From assembly GCA_026390575.1 (NCBI GenBank), contig JAPLFR010000001.1:402837-466836 (forward strand): 64,000 nt of DNA, written 5' to 3'. This stretch comes from Ignavibacteriales bacterium (GTDB taxonomy: Bacteria > Bacteroidota > Ignavibacteria > UBA10030). A model generated the notes under the pieces. That model worked only from the letters and a program-made list of their open reading frames with translations. It was not told the DNA's origin and did not search any database. Made by a program: the position numbers and the translations under genes. Of this stretch, positions 46,567-54,863 are shown one piece after another; the stretch's first letter is position 1, and each line of letters opens with the position of its first letter.

Positions 46567-47163
46567 ATGGCTTTGACAAATCAACAATTGCATTGCTTTG
46601 CTGCTCGCTTATTTAAAGCTATGATAGTCATGTTGATATTGTTCGCGGGATGGTCGGGTGAGAGTCAGGCACAAATAAAATCTTCGATGAAAATCAAGCT
46701 GAATGTCTTGCCATCTATAAATATTACGAGGATGGATGGCGACTTGCAAATTCTGTTTGCAGAAGATATAACACACATGAATGAATTGGTCTCAGTAAAA
46801 AACGGAGGTGAAGATATCGTGAGCCTCGATTTTGGATTCTCTATCTCAGCATACGAAAATATAACTGTACTTCTGAGCTTTACAAATCCAGAGCTGTTTG
46901 AAAAGAATAAACAGAGTGTATATCCGATGCGAATTGACTGTGGTTATTTAAATGATGGAACGACTTATTTCACACGGGCGACAATCACAAACAGGAATTC
47001 TATGCAATTCAGATTAAGAAATAATAATCTTTTAAAGCGTTCGATGAAACTCAGTGATCCACTTTTTGTCGCATATACATTTTTCTTAGTCCATCATCAG
47101 AAAGCCACAATAAAAAATAAAGGCCCATTGCCGGTCTCGACTATAACCCTTGAGTATATGTAA
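46567..47163 (+). CDS. Exported pilin-like minor protein
   Basis: A 198-residue protein with a hydrophobic signal segment (MIVMLILFAGWSGESQA-Q) after 18 polar residues. The mature part is beta-rich (IKLNVLPSINITRMDG, ITVLLSFTNPELFEKN, ending GPLPVSTITLEYM), consistent with another small fibre subunit. I do not recognise a named family. It follows the previous stop by four bases. The first ATG (46567) has no good ribosome site, so translation by coupling is likely; residue 19 is an alternative start. Confidence 0.6.
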   Translation: MALTNQQLHCFAARLFKAMIVMLILFAGWSGESQAQIKSSMKIKLNVLPSINITRMDGDLQILFAEDITHMNELVSVKNGGEDIVSLDFGFSISAYENITVLLSFTNPELFEKNKQSVYPMRIDCGYLNDGTTYFTRATITNRNSMQFRLRNNNLLKRSMKLSDPLFVAYTFFLVHHQKATIKNKGPLPVSTITLEYM

Positions 47164-47434
47164 GAATGCCCATCCTCTTAATAGATTCATACTGCAACAA
47201 ATAGCGATAAAACCCACTCAACATTTCAACTTTTTAACCTCTGGACTTCGAAAAAACTGTCTCATTGTATGTTTTCCTGACACAATATTTGTCAATGGTT
47301 TCTTTGTTTAATGTCCTATTATAATATTCATGTAAATAGATGCGCACTTTAAAAGTCTTTGTACCAGCAAGATTTAATTATAATGATCCTAAAAATATCA
47401 TAAAATACCATCGTAAGAACAATTATGTAATTTT

Positions 47435-47461
47435 GTATCATTATGATACCAAACCGTATCA
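47435..47461 (+). promoter_or_regulatory. Upstream activator element A2 (GTATCA triple half-site)
   Basis: GTATCA-TTA-TGATAC then, after six bases, a third GTATCA. The first 15 bp are identical to element A1 (39245) and the half-site spacings are the same. The first half-site is 161 bp above the -24 box of P2 (160 bp in A1/P1), so distance and order are conserved. Confidence 0.7.
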
Positions 47462-47512
47462 AAATGTCGATTCTTTTTATAATATCGTGTATTTAAACAA
47501 AATATAATAGTT

Positions 47513-47535
47513 CTCAATATGAGTCAATAATCTCA
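47513..47535 (+). promoter_or_regulatory. Conserved element B2 (CTCA-N3-TGAG-N8-CTCA)
   Basis: CTCA-ATA-TGAG followed by TCAATAAT and CTCA; same geometry as B1. It lies 78 bp below the A2 element (79 bp in the other region). Confidence 0.5.
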
Positions 47536-47595
47536 TTATGGGCATAATAATCTATCTAATGCTCGAAAATCGTTTGAAAAAAGGGGAATTTGTGT

Positions 47596-47611
47596 TGGCA
47601 CGGAGATTGAT
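47596..47611 (+). promoter_or_regulatory. Sigma-54-like promoter P2 of the fibre subunit operon
   Basis: TGGCACG-GAGA-TTGAT. GG and GA are ten bases apart as in P1, and the surrounding GGAATTT, AGATTGA, ATAA and TTA are shared with P1. The -12 C is replaced by A as in P1. Confidence 0.65.
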
Positions 47612-47695
47612 ATAAGTTAACTATGAAATTGATAGAAGAAAATAAAACAAAAACTAATACACAATAAATAAACAAACAATTAAATGGAGGTTCAT

Positions 47696-48214
47696 ATGTC
47701 ACGCAATTTATTTAGTTTTGCCCTATTAGTAGCGATGCTGGTGGTTTTAGTCGCCGGCAATATGCAGGCACAGACTGTTAATAAAAATGTCGCTGCAACT
47801 GCTACTGTTATGACTGCTTTAACAATTGATGCAACAAATATGGCGTTCGGAAACATTCCGGCGAGCAAGACAGCTGTTATTGATCCCAAAGGCTTGGCCC
47901 ATCAATATGTAGGTTCCGGAGTGACAGTTGGTACAGTCACGGTCACTGGTGCAAACTCGACAGATGTTCTGATCAGTTGGCCAGCATCTATTTCACTGAC
48001 ACAAAGTGGTAAAACGCCCTTGACGTTAACACTTGCAGTTAATGGCGACGCCAGTGCAGCGAATCAAGCAACCGCTGGTACTTTAGCCTCAGGAGCTGAT
48101 GTGGTAACTAGTGGTGCAGGAAATTACTCTTTGTGGGTTGGAGGATCTCTGCCAGCAGGAGCAGAAACGGGTTTGTTCTCTGGTAATGCTAATTTTTCAG
48201 TTGAGTACAAATAG
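47696..48214 (+). CDS. DUF4402-like major fibre subunit
   Basis: A 172-residue exported protein with a signal peptide (residues 1-26, ending MQAQ). The mature domain opens NVAATATVMTALTIDATNMAFGNI, the DUF4402-type start (quoted in part). It ends with GLFSGNANFSVEYK, the C-terminal strand of such subunits, preceded by NYSLWVGGSLPAGAETG. It has its own sigma-54-like promoter and a strong TGGAGG ribosome site at 47685-47690. A terminator-like hairpin stands directly after it, before the chaperone, as expected for an abundant subunit with downstream assembly genes at lower level. Confidence 0.78.
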   Translation: MSRNLFSFALLVAMLVVLVAGNMQAQTVNKNVAATATVMTALTIDATNMAFGNIPASKTAVIDPKGLAHQYVGSGVTVGTVTVTGANSTDVLISWPASISLTQSGKTPLTLTLAVNGDASAANQATAGTLASGADVVTSGAGNYSLWVGGSLPAGAETGLFSGNANFSVEYK

Positions 48215-48267
48215 AAAATCATTGCAATTATCGTTAGTAATTGCTTTATTAAGATGTCACAGACAGG

Positions 48268-48298
48268 AAGCCCTTACCTTTAGGGCTTTCTGTTTGTT
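48268..48298 (+). terminator. Partial terminator after the major subunit gene
   Basis: AAGCCCT (48268-48274) pairs with AGGGCTT (48282-48288), followed by TCTGTTTGTTA. The T-run is broken, so readthrough into the chaperone gene is likely, which would set a high subunit to low chaperone ratio. Confidence 0.6.
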
Positions 48299-48382
48299 AT
48301 TATGTTGCTCATTTCCCAATTGAGTGACGTTTACGTTTTCTGTGGGGTTAAAAAATATTTAAGAAAGGAAAAAAGTATCAGA

Positions 48383-49231
48383 ATGAAACACTTGACGTGT
48401 TGCAATTCAAGATTATTAATTTTCCTGATACCCGCATTATTCTTGGTGCCCGAAATGCTTCTTGCCCAGGTAACCGTAGCGCCCTCAATGCTCTTTATTG
48501 ATTCGAAGAGCGGGATCGGGAATATGTATATCACAAACAATTCTGCAGTTCCCCAAGAAGTGAGCATAAGCTTTGCATTTGGATATACCGATGCTGACAG
48601 TATGGGCAATGCCATAATGAATTACAACGATACGGTTGCTGCAAAAACATATGCACTAAATCCAATGGTTCGTGCATATCCAAAAAGTTTTATTTTGAAC
48701 GCCAAACAAGAACAAACTGTCAGGTTGCAAGTGCGCGCGAACAGCTCTGTGAAAGATGCTTTCTTTTTCTCCAGAGTTAAGGTAACGTCGGCTCAGAAAA
48801 CACCTGACGTCGAGAAAAAGGTAACAGATGCAGTCACGGCACAAATCAATTTCAAGTTTGACCAGATTTTCCCTGTTTTCTACAGGAAAGGGAATGTCTC
48901 TACCGGTCTAATCGTACACGATGTCATGACATCATTGAAGAACAATAAGCTAACAGTTGTTGTGGATGTAGAGCGCACAGGCAATGCGCCTTTCATCGGC
49001 AGCATGAAGGCAGAGTTGTATTCTGCTGCAAATGAAAAAGTGGCTTTGTCTGAAGCAACAGCATCAATTTATTTTCGCATGAAAAACAAGATAGACCTTG
49101 ACCTTTCAAAAGTGGCAAAGGGTAAGCATAAACTTCTTGTGACATTTGAAACCAAGCGGTCGGATGTTGCGACGGAAGACTTATTGCAAGCTCAACCGGT
49201 GACCAAAGAAGTGAATGTGAATCTTGAATGA
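48383..49231 (+). CDS. Periplasmic PapD-like fimbrial chaperone
   Basis: A 282-residue exported protein. The signal peptide (about 1-29, ending MLLAQ) is followed by a two-domain immunoglobulin fold of the PapD type: VTVAPSMLFIDSKSG, YITNNSAVPQEVSISF, NPMVRAYPKSFILNAKQEQTVRLQVR (in part), then FFFSRVKVTS. The YPKSFILNAKQEQTVRLQV stretch corresponds to the chaperone segment that binds subunits by donor-strand exchange. The second domain covers about 180-282 (DVERTGNAPFIGSM). It should hold subunits folded in the periplasm. The start chosen is the ATG at 48383. Its stop overlaps the usher start in ATGA. Confidence 0.78.
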   Translation: MKHLTCCNSRLLIFLIPALFLVPEMLLAQVTVAPSMLFIDSKSGIGNMYITNNSAVPQEVSISFAFGYTDADSMGNAIMNYNDTVAAKTYALNPMVRAYPKSFILNAKQEQTVRLQVRANSSVKDAFFFSRVKVTSAQKTPDVEKKVTDAVTAQINFKFDQIFPVFYRKGNVSTGLIVHDVMTSLKNNKLTVVVDVERTGNAPFIGSMKAELYSAANEKVALSEATASIYFRMKNKIDLDLSKVAKGKHKLLVTFETKRSDVATEDLLQAQPVTKEVNVNLE

Positions 49232-52200
49232 TGCAATGTGGCATCATAAGAGAAGGTACATATGCTTCATTATGGCTTCGCTCGAAAAGATTGTTGTATG
49301 GGACTCAGGACAGCCTGTGGGTTATGCCGTCTATCAATAATGCAGATACCCCAAATCCATATTTACAATTCAAGCATTGTTGTTTTTTTTACTCATTATC
49401 GATAGTAACGGGAACGTTTGTAGAATATTTTAGAAAGATTATTTACACGGTACAAGGTGTTCGAAGAAACTTTGTCGGGGACGAAGGTTGTTTAGAACAA
49501 AAAGAAACAAGACCGACCCGGATTCATCCGCATGTGCATGAGTTCATCCCTTCAAGAAATTATTATAACGATGTACAAACCTTCTTATTAACTCTTCGTA
49601 TATTTTTTTTATTCTGTTTTCTTGTTCCATCCCGATCGCTCGCGCAGCAATCCTCCCAATATGATGAAGTGGTATTTGGGTACACTCTCAAGGGATTGGG
49701 CAGCTATAACATATCGGTTGCAGTGAAGAATGATAAAATCTTTCTTCCCGTCACAGTATTATTCAATATTTTTGAAGTTTATTATACCATCGAGGGACAG
49801 AATACCATTAAAGGGACGTATATTTCCTCTGCAATGCCAATGACAATTAATCCGGTCAGGCATGAGATTTCTCTCGGAGATAAAGTATATGTACTGACAT
49901 TGGAAGAGATGTTCAAAGGGGAGATGGATATTTACATAGCAGCTGAAAAATTCGAAGAAATCTTTGGCATCAGCAGCATAGTGAACATCAACCGGCTCCA
50001 GATTATTGCCGAGACGTCCAAGGAATTACCTGCGCTCGTTCGCAAGAAGGCGGCGTTGGTGCGTTCGGAAGTGGGAAGCGACTTCGGCCCGTCGGTGAAA
50101 TATCCACTGCGTTATGCTCTCGATCGTTCAGTCCTCGGTGGCGCCGTCCTCGATTACAACGTATCTACTTCGTTGGACAAGCTCTCGTCAAAGGGAACGA
50201 ACTATACGTTTACTGGCGGGGGTGAAGTGGCTGGAGGAGATATTCAGGTGAGCTTGGTTGGTGCAACAGGGCAGGCCGCTTCTGTCAGCGACCTTCGCTG
50301 GCGTTACGTCGTGCGGCAGAATAATTATTTCAGTTCGTTCACGGCAGGTCAGATTACGACTGGCAGCGATTTTATTCCGAGGGTTACAGGCATTGCTTTA
50401 TCAAACGAACCTATTGAACCGCGCGTCATGTTTGACAATTACATCGTTGATGGGTTCACCGATCCTGAGTCTGAGGTCGAATTGTTTTTGAATGACCGCC
50501 TGATTGGATTTCAGAAAGCTAACGCGGCAGGCTACTATCGATTTCAGTTTCCACTTACGTACGGAACAGAGAAAATTTCAATTAAAACGTTTTCCAAATA
50601 TGGTGATATAAATGTTAGTGAGAAACAAATTCAGATACCATTCTCGTTTGTACCAAAGGGGATTCTTAGTTACAATATACAAGCAGGTAAAGTGAATAAT
50701 AATGTAGATCCGGCGAATAATGCATATTTTGGAAATGTAAATTTGCTCTTTGGTGCTGCGAACTGGCTGACGCTCAATGGAGGCCTCGAGCGCAGCAACA
50801 ATACCGATCTCCTGAAACCGATATATAATTTCGGATTTTCGTCCCGCTTGTTTTCCCAGTACATTTTCAATGTTAATGTGGCACCGGACGCATATTACCT
50901 CTTCAATGCGAACGCTATTTTTGCCTCAAATGCAGGTGTATTTGTCTCATATTCAAAATATTTATTGAGTGATACACTCATCGGCACATCGCCTCAGCAG
51001 AATGCAAGCCTGGCTCTCTCGTTGCCTCTAACGTTTATCTCATCTGGCACCGGATTCAGGATCTCCGAGGACTACACGGATGCTGCGTCGGGAAAACGTT
51101 TGTCGAAACGACTCGATCTTTTAACCCGTCTTATCAATTTACAGTGGCTCATGAGCTATAGTGAAGTAATGACTGGCACCGAAGTGAGTCCCTTGAACTT
51201 TAATGGTAATGGTCTCCTTACAACGACGGCTATGTACATGCTGCCACGCTCGTCGGTTCTCCCAAATTTCTTGCAGGCATTTTTCTTGCGCGGTGCCGTA
51301 ACATACGATCTGCAGACCAGGTCCCTTCAGGATGCGAGCCTCCAATTTTCTAAAACATTTATGCAGATCTTTCAATTCAATCTAGGGTTTGATCGTAACT
51401 TTGCAGGCAACACAACATCGTTTGAGGCTGGCCTGATTATGGATTTAAATTTTACGCGCACCTCTTCGGTCTTTGATTTCTCGAATGAAAGCATGACATC
51501 TCGCCAATCACTCTATGGCTCGGTAGCACTCGACCGTGGCGCGGTGTTCTTATCAAACCGCGAACAAATTGGTAAAGGCGGCGTTGATGTAAAACTGTTT
51601 GTCGATAACAATTATAACGGTAAGTACAATGCTGGAGACGAGCTCATTCCGGCAAGAGGGGTCAAAGTCGAAGGAAGTGGCAAGATTGAGCTTGGCAGAG
51701 ACAGCATCATCCGGGTGACGCAGCTAGAAAGCTACTTCCGATACAATCTAGAGGTTGACAAACAACAGGTCGATCCTAATCTCGTGCCCACAATCGATAA
51801 GTTTTCTTTTGTTGTCGATCCGAATCAAATGAGGCGGATCGAAATTCCATTTTATCGTGGTGGAACTATTTCTGGAAACGTCTATTTAGAAAGGGAAGGA
51901 ATTCGTAGTCCACTCAGTGGAAGCCGCGTCATCATGCGGGCAACCGAAGGAAATTTCGGCGATACGCTTCGCACATTTGCAGATGGAGGATTCTATGCGA
52001 TGAATGTCGCACCCGGGAGTTATACGCTTGCGGTTGATCCTGAGCAACTTAAATTTCTTCAAGCAATCCAGCAGAGCGGTCCTCTCGCCGTTACGGTGCA
52101 TCACTCGATGCAAGGGGATATCATTGAAGACCTTGTCATTGTATGTGAAAGCCTATTCAAAGTGACAAAACCGGTTCAAGAAGTGGATACGATGAAAGTC

Positions 52201-53046
52201 ATAGCGAGTGATTCCGTCAGAAAGTTCATTGTCTCTCTGCCCGGCAAGAGAGACAATATTGATTCCAACATTCTCAAAGAAAATATCGAACCGGCACCAA
52301 GTCCTACCCAGAAAAAAAGTGTAGATTCATCTCTTCGTGAAGAATATTCTCAAGCAATTTCACTTTTCCAAGAGAAAAATTACGGCGATGCTCATGCCCT
52401 CTTTAGCAGTTTGCTTGAGAGAGGAATTGAAAAATCTCTCGCCGGTAACTGTGAGTACTGGATGGGTGAATGCAATTATGCTACACGTAATTATAGTGAC
52501 GCTATAGAACATTTCCAAAAAGTTATTGCTCTGGATTCATCTAATAAAAAACCTGATGCATACTATATGCTGGGCAGATCGTATGAGCAGATAGATGAAC
52601 GAGAGAAAGCCCGAGACACCTACCAGGCTCTCAACGATCAGTATCCCGACAATGTCCATGCACGTCGCGTAATATCTCGTTTGAAGGCGCTGGACAATCT
52701 CCTGATGAAAAGCGGAAAAAAAAAAGTTTTAAGCAAGGTGATTCAGGAAGCACCTCCAATCATTGAAAAGAAAATTGTAACTCCTCCGCCAGTAATGAAA
52801 GCTGAGAAGCCATGCATAGTGATTTCCAATATAAAGAAAACCGGGTACGTTCTTCAAGTTTCTTCTTGGGCCACACGATCAAAAGTGAGGCGAGTAGTGA
52901 AACAAATAACTAAATTCCCAAGACTCAAAACGTACGTTATGATTGCACGTGAGCCAGCATTGGGCTTACGATTTTGCGTCTTTATTGGTGTTTTCAAATC
53001 CAGAGAAGACGCTATGGATTTCGGCCACAATTTCAATTTCGAATAG
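49228..53046 (+). CDS. Divergent outer-membrane usher fused to TPR and SPOR domains
   Basis: A very large protein (1272 codons from the first ATG, which overlaps the chaperone stop). A signal peptide lies only at about residues 115-140 (FLLTLRIFFLFCFLVPSRS-LAQQ), so the true start is probably further down; GTG 49534 is one candidate. After it come an N-terminal domain, then a beta-barrel-rich core at about 290-800 with the usher-like passage FTDPESEVELFLNDRLIGFQ ... FSKYGDINVSEKQIQIPF ... SYNIQAGKV. An SdrD-B-like and a carboxypeptidase-regulatory-like domain follow at about 785-930 (GGTISGNVYLERE). TPR units lie at about 1032-1150 and a C-terminal SPOR domain at about 1202-1272 (TGYVLQVSSWATRSK). 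SPOR domains bind peptidoglycan; usher function is inferred from similarity and neighbours. Confidence 0.72.
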   Translation: MMQCGIIREGTYASLWLRSKRLLYGTQDSLWVMPSINNADTPNPYLQFKHCCFFYSLSIVTGTFVEYFRKIIYTVQGVRRNFVGDEGCLEQKETRPTRIHPHVHEFIPSRNYYNDVQTFLLTLRIFFLFCFLVPSRSLAQQSSQYDEVVFGYTLKGLGSYNISVAVKNDKIFLPVTVLFNIFEVYYTIEGQNTIKGTYISSAMPMTINPVRHEISLGDKVYVLTLEEMFKGEMDIYIAAEKFEEIFGISSIVNINRLQIIAETSKELPALVRKKAALVRSEVGSDFGPSVKYPLRYALDRSVLGGAVLDYNVSTSLDKLSSKGTNYTFTGGGEVAGGDIQVSLVGATGQAASVSDLRWRYVVRQNNYFSSFTAGQITTGSDFIPRVTGIALSNEPIEPRVMFDNYIVDGFTDPESEVELFLNDRLIGFQKANAAGYYRFQFPLTYGTEKISIKTFSKYGDINVSEKQIQIPFSFVPKGILSYNIQAGKVNNNVDPANNAYFGNVNLLFGAANWLTLNGGLERSNNTDLLKPIYNFGFSSRLFSQYIFNVNVAPDAYYLFNANAIFASNAGVFVSYSKYLLSDTLIGTSPQQNASLALSLPLTFISSGTGFRISEDYTDAASGKRLSKRLDLLTRLINLQWLMSYSEVMTGTEVSPLNFNGNGLLTTTAMYMLPRSSVLPNFLQAFFLRGAVTYDLQTRSLQDASLQFSKTFMQIFQFNLGFDRNFAGNTTSFEAGLIMDLNFTRTSSVFDFSNESMTSRQSLYGSVALDRGAVFLSNREQIGKGGVDVKLFVDNNYNGKYNAGDELIPARGVKVEGSGKIELGRDSIIRVTQLESYFRYNLEVDKQQVDPNLVPTIDKFSFVVDPNQMRRIEIPFYRGGTISGNVYLEREGIRSPLSGSRVIMRATEGNFGDTLRTFADGGFYAMNVAPGSYTLAVDPEQLKFLQAIQQSGPLAVTVHHSMQGDIIEDLVIVCESLFKVTKPVQEVDTMKVIASDSVRKFIVSLPGKRDNIDSNILKENIEPAPSPTQKKSVDSSLREEYSQAISLFQEKNYGDAHALFSSLLERGIEKSLAGNCEYWMGECNYATRNYSDAIEHFQKVIALDSSNKKPDAYYMLGRSYEQIDEREKARDTYQALNDQYPDNVHARRVISRLKALDNLLMKSGKKKVLSKVIQEAPPIIEKKIVTPPPVMKAEKPCIVISNIKKTGYVLQVSSWATRSKVRRVVKQITKFPRLKTYVMIAREPALGLRFCVFIGVFKSREDAMDFGHNFNFE

Positions 53047-53286
53047 CAATAAAATCTCTTCAATCTACCTCTTTAGTTACCAGTTACCATCCTGATTCTC
53101 TCATATATATCAATTGTACACGCAGAATCGCTATTGTAGAAAATTCAATTTTTCATACCTAAAATAAAATTTGCTGTTTTTTTCCTATCTCTTAACTCCT
53201 TTCTTTTAAATAACTTAACAGAACACTAAAAAGCGAGTCAGGTTTGGTCTGTCTGGCATTTAAAATGAAGTAAACAAATCAAGCAT

Positions 53287-53787
53287 ATGAAAAACTTAAT
53301 TGCGAATATAAATACAAAATACCACTTGACAATGAATAATCCTTTTGCATATATTACTCCAACACGAAGGTTGAAAAATCCTATAGCCATAGTCCTTTTC
53401 CTACTACTAGTCATGACAGCCATTGTATCACTGGGTGCTTTTGAAATAAAGCCCTTTGGTTCCATTTCCGTGAACAATGGTTCCAATCGATTCCTCGCTT
53501 TTCACAGTAAAATGGTAGAGGGACACTATAACCTGTCGACCTATTCCCAAAATTGGAAGATCCTAGCATCCATTGACGAACCAATGCCGGCGAGAACGAA
53601 GCTCTTAATTCAAGTGTCAAGCAAGAAGGGTACAAGTCTTGGGATAGTTGATCTGTCAGATGGAACTCCAAAGAATGTGGTTATCGGAAATGGCAAGGTA
53701 GTTGAGACAGACCAGTGTATTTCTTGCACCGTGATATCTGGTACACGTTTAGGAAGAACGGTGACATTGAACCTAAGGGAGTGGTAA
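53287..53787 (+). CDS. Small exported pilin-like protein (paralogue of next gene)
   Basis: A 166-residue protein with a hydrophobic signal/anchor segment after about 32 polar residues (IAIVLFLLLVMTAIVSLGAF). The C-terminal 110 residues resemble the neighbour at 54037: YNLSTYSQNWKILASIDEPM against YSLSTNVGNMKIVASISDRM, and VVETDQCISC against GVETDQTISY. The region before it, equivalent to strand SATQSVTLEV, is altered. I see it as a fibre-subunit-like protein or a drifting copy. The ribosome site is weak. Confidence 0.5.
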   Translation: MKNLIANINTKYHLTMNNPFAYITPTRRLKNPIAIVLFLLLVMTAIVSLGAFEIKPFGSISVNNGSNRFLAFHSKMVEGHYNLSTYSQNWKILASIDEPMPARTKLLIQVSSKKGTSLGIVDLSDGTPKNVVIGNGKVVETDQCISCTVISGTRLGRTVTLNLREW

Positions 53788-54036
53788 CACTCAACTATCA
53801 GCGTGGTGGCTGCGGATACTAAAATTTCTCTCACTACTAATTTAAATCATTAAAAATTTACTGAAACCTCCTTTCGGTTTTTGTCCCTTCTTCACTTCAA
53901 TCAAAAATAATCTGAATTATTTCAATGTGCCATTGACATATAAAACACCGTAACGCTTGTGCACTTCATTCAATGCATCAAGAATACTCTCCGTTCTCAC
54001 AACAGCTGATTACTGGCCCTTGGTCGACAATACATT

Positions 54037-54576
54037 ATGCAAATGAATAGTTCTTTTATGACACTCATCCAAGTCTCACGTGTGAAAATTCTTACTGCCA
54101 TAGTCCTTCTCCTACTAGTAGCCATAGCTTTCGATGAAGTACGTTCACAAGGTCATAGTAATACAGCCACGCAATCTGTTACACTTGAAGTGAAGCCGAT
54201 TTCCAAGATTTCGGTAGTAGGCAATCCCAGTCAGCTTATTATTAAAGATGAAGCCAGCGGATCCAACTCTACTTCGATCAGCGATGAGAATACAAAATAT
54301 AGTTTATCGACAAATGTTGGTAATATGAAAATCGTTGCATCCATTAGTGATCGGATGCCTGCTGGAACAAAATTGATGATTAAATTGGCAAGCAGCAAAG
54401 CCGCAAGCGTCGGTTCAGTTGATTTATCAAATGCAATGACTCCGGTAAATGTCGTGACGGGAATCAGCACGGGAGTCGAGACAGATCAAACTATCAGTTA
54501 CACATTTGCAGCGAATGCAGATGTCACTGAGCTTCCAGCAACATCACGAATGGTTACATTAACGCTTACGAATTAA
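54037..54576 (+). CDS. Exported pilin-like protein, DUF4402-like
   Basis: A 179-residue secreted protein: signal peptide to about residue 37 (LLLVAIAFDEVRSQ), then NTATQSVTLEVKPISKISVVG, a beta-rich middle, SDRMPAGTKLMIKLASSKAA, and the end TSRMVTLTLTN. It is paralogous to the preceding and following genes and probably a minor subunit or surface protein. ATG 54037 is preceded by no strong ribosome site; the second ATG two codons on is possible. It is 8 bp from the next gene. Confidence 0.65.
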   Translation: MQMNSSFMTLIQVSRVKILTAIVLLLLVAIAFDEVRSQGHSNTATQSVTLEVKPISKISVVGNPSQLIIKDEASGSNSTSISDENTKYSLSTNVGNMKIVASISDRMPAGTKLMIKLASSKAASVGSVDLSNAMTPVNVVTGISTGVETDQTISYTFAANADVTELPATSRMVTLTLTN

Positions 54577-54584
54577 GTAAAATC

Positions 54585-54863
54585 ATGAAAAAACTTCTTT
54601 CCATAAGTTCACTCTTTATTCTAGCTCTTGTGTTGAGTCCTTTGGCATTTTCACAAACAACAAACTCGGCAACACAAACAGTCATGTTCGCAGTCAACCG
54701 CCCGGTAAAACCAACGCTGAACACGTTGGCAAGTATCCAAAATAGTAATACTTCATCAACCTCGTCTGAAGCTGTCGCACTTCGGAACCAACTGAAACAG
54801 CAATCCTCCAAAGTTACAGTTTTCACGCTGCCTTCAATGTTTTCAAATGTGCATCTCGATTGA
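54585..54863 (+). CDS. Short exported pilin-like protein, possibly truncated by TGA
   Basis: A 92-residue protein: signal peptide (MKKLLSISSLFILALVLSPLAFS) then TTNSATQTVMFAVNRPVKPTL, which parallels NTATQSVTLEVKP in the upstream paralogue. After the TGA at 54861-54863 the same frame stays open for 23 codons to a TAA at 54933. These codons end SDNTPLVLAITE, a plausible terminal beta strand of this family (compare TSRMVTLTLTN in the neighbour). Thus it is either a shortened gene, a nonsense mutant, or a sequencing error at the TGA. Confidence 0.5.
   Translation: MKKLLSISSLFILALVLSPLAFSQTTNSATQTVMFAVNRPVKPTLNTLASIQNSNTSSTSSEAVALRNQLKQQSSKVTVFTLPSMFSNVHLD

Larger units (their letters stand above)
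47164..47695. other. 532-bp control region upstream of the major-subunit gene
   Basis: It contains element A2, element B2 and the sigma-54-like box P2, described separately, and a leader of about 75 nt. No gene is seen. No terminator is visible for the preceding operon. Confidence 0.7.

Noticed and set aside
53255..53275. TGGCATTTAAAATG upstream of the 53287 gene as a third sigma-54 box
   Set aside because: The -12 half (ATGAA) does not match TTGC or TTGA, the -24 half is TGGCAT, and no GTATCA element lies upstream.
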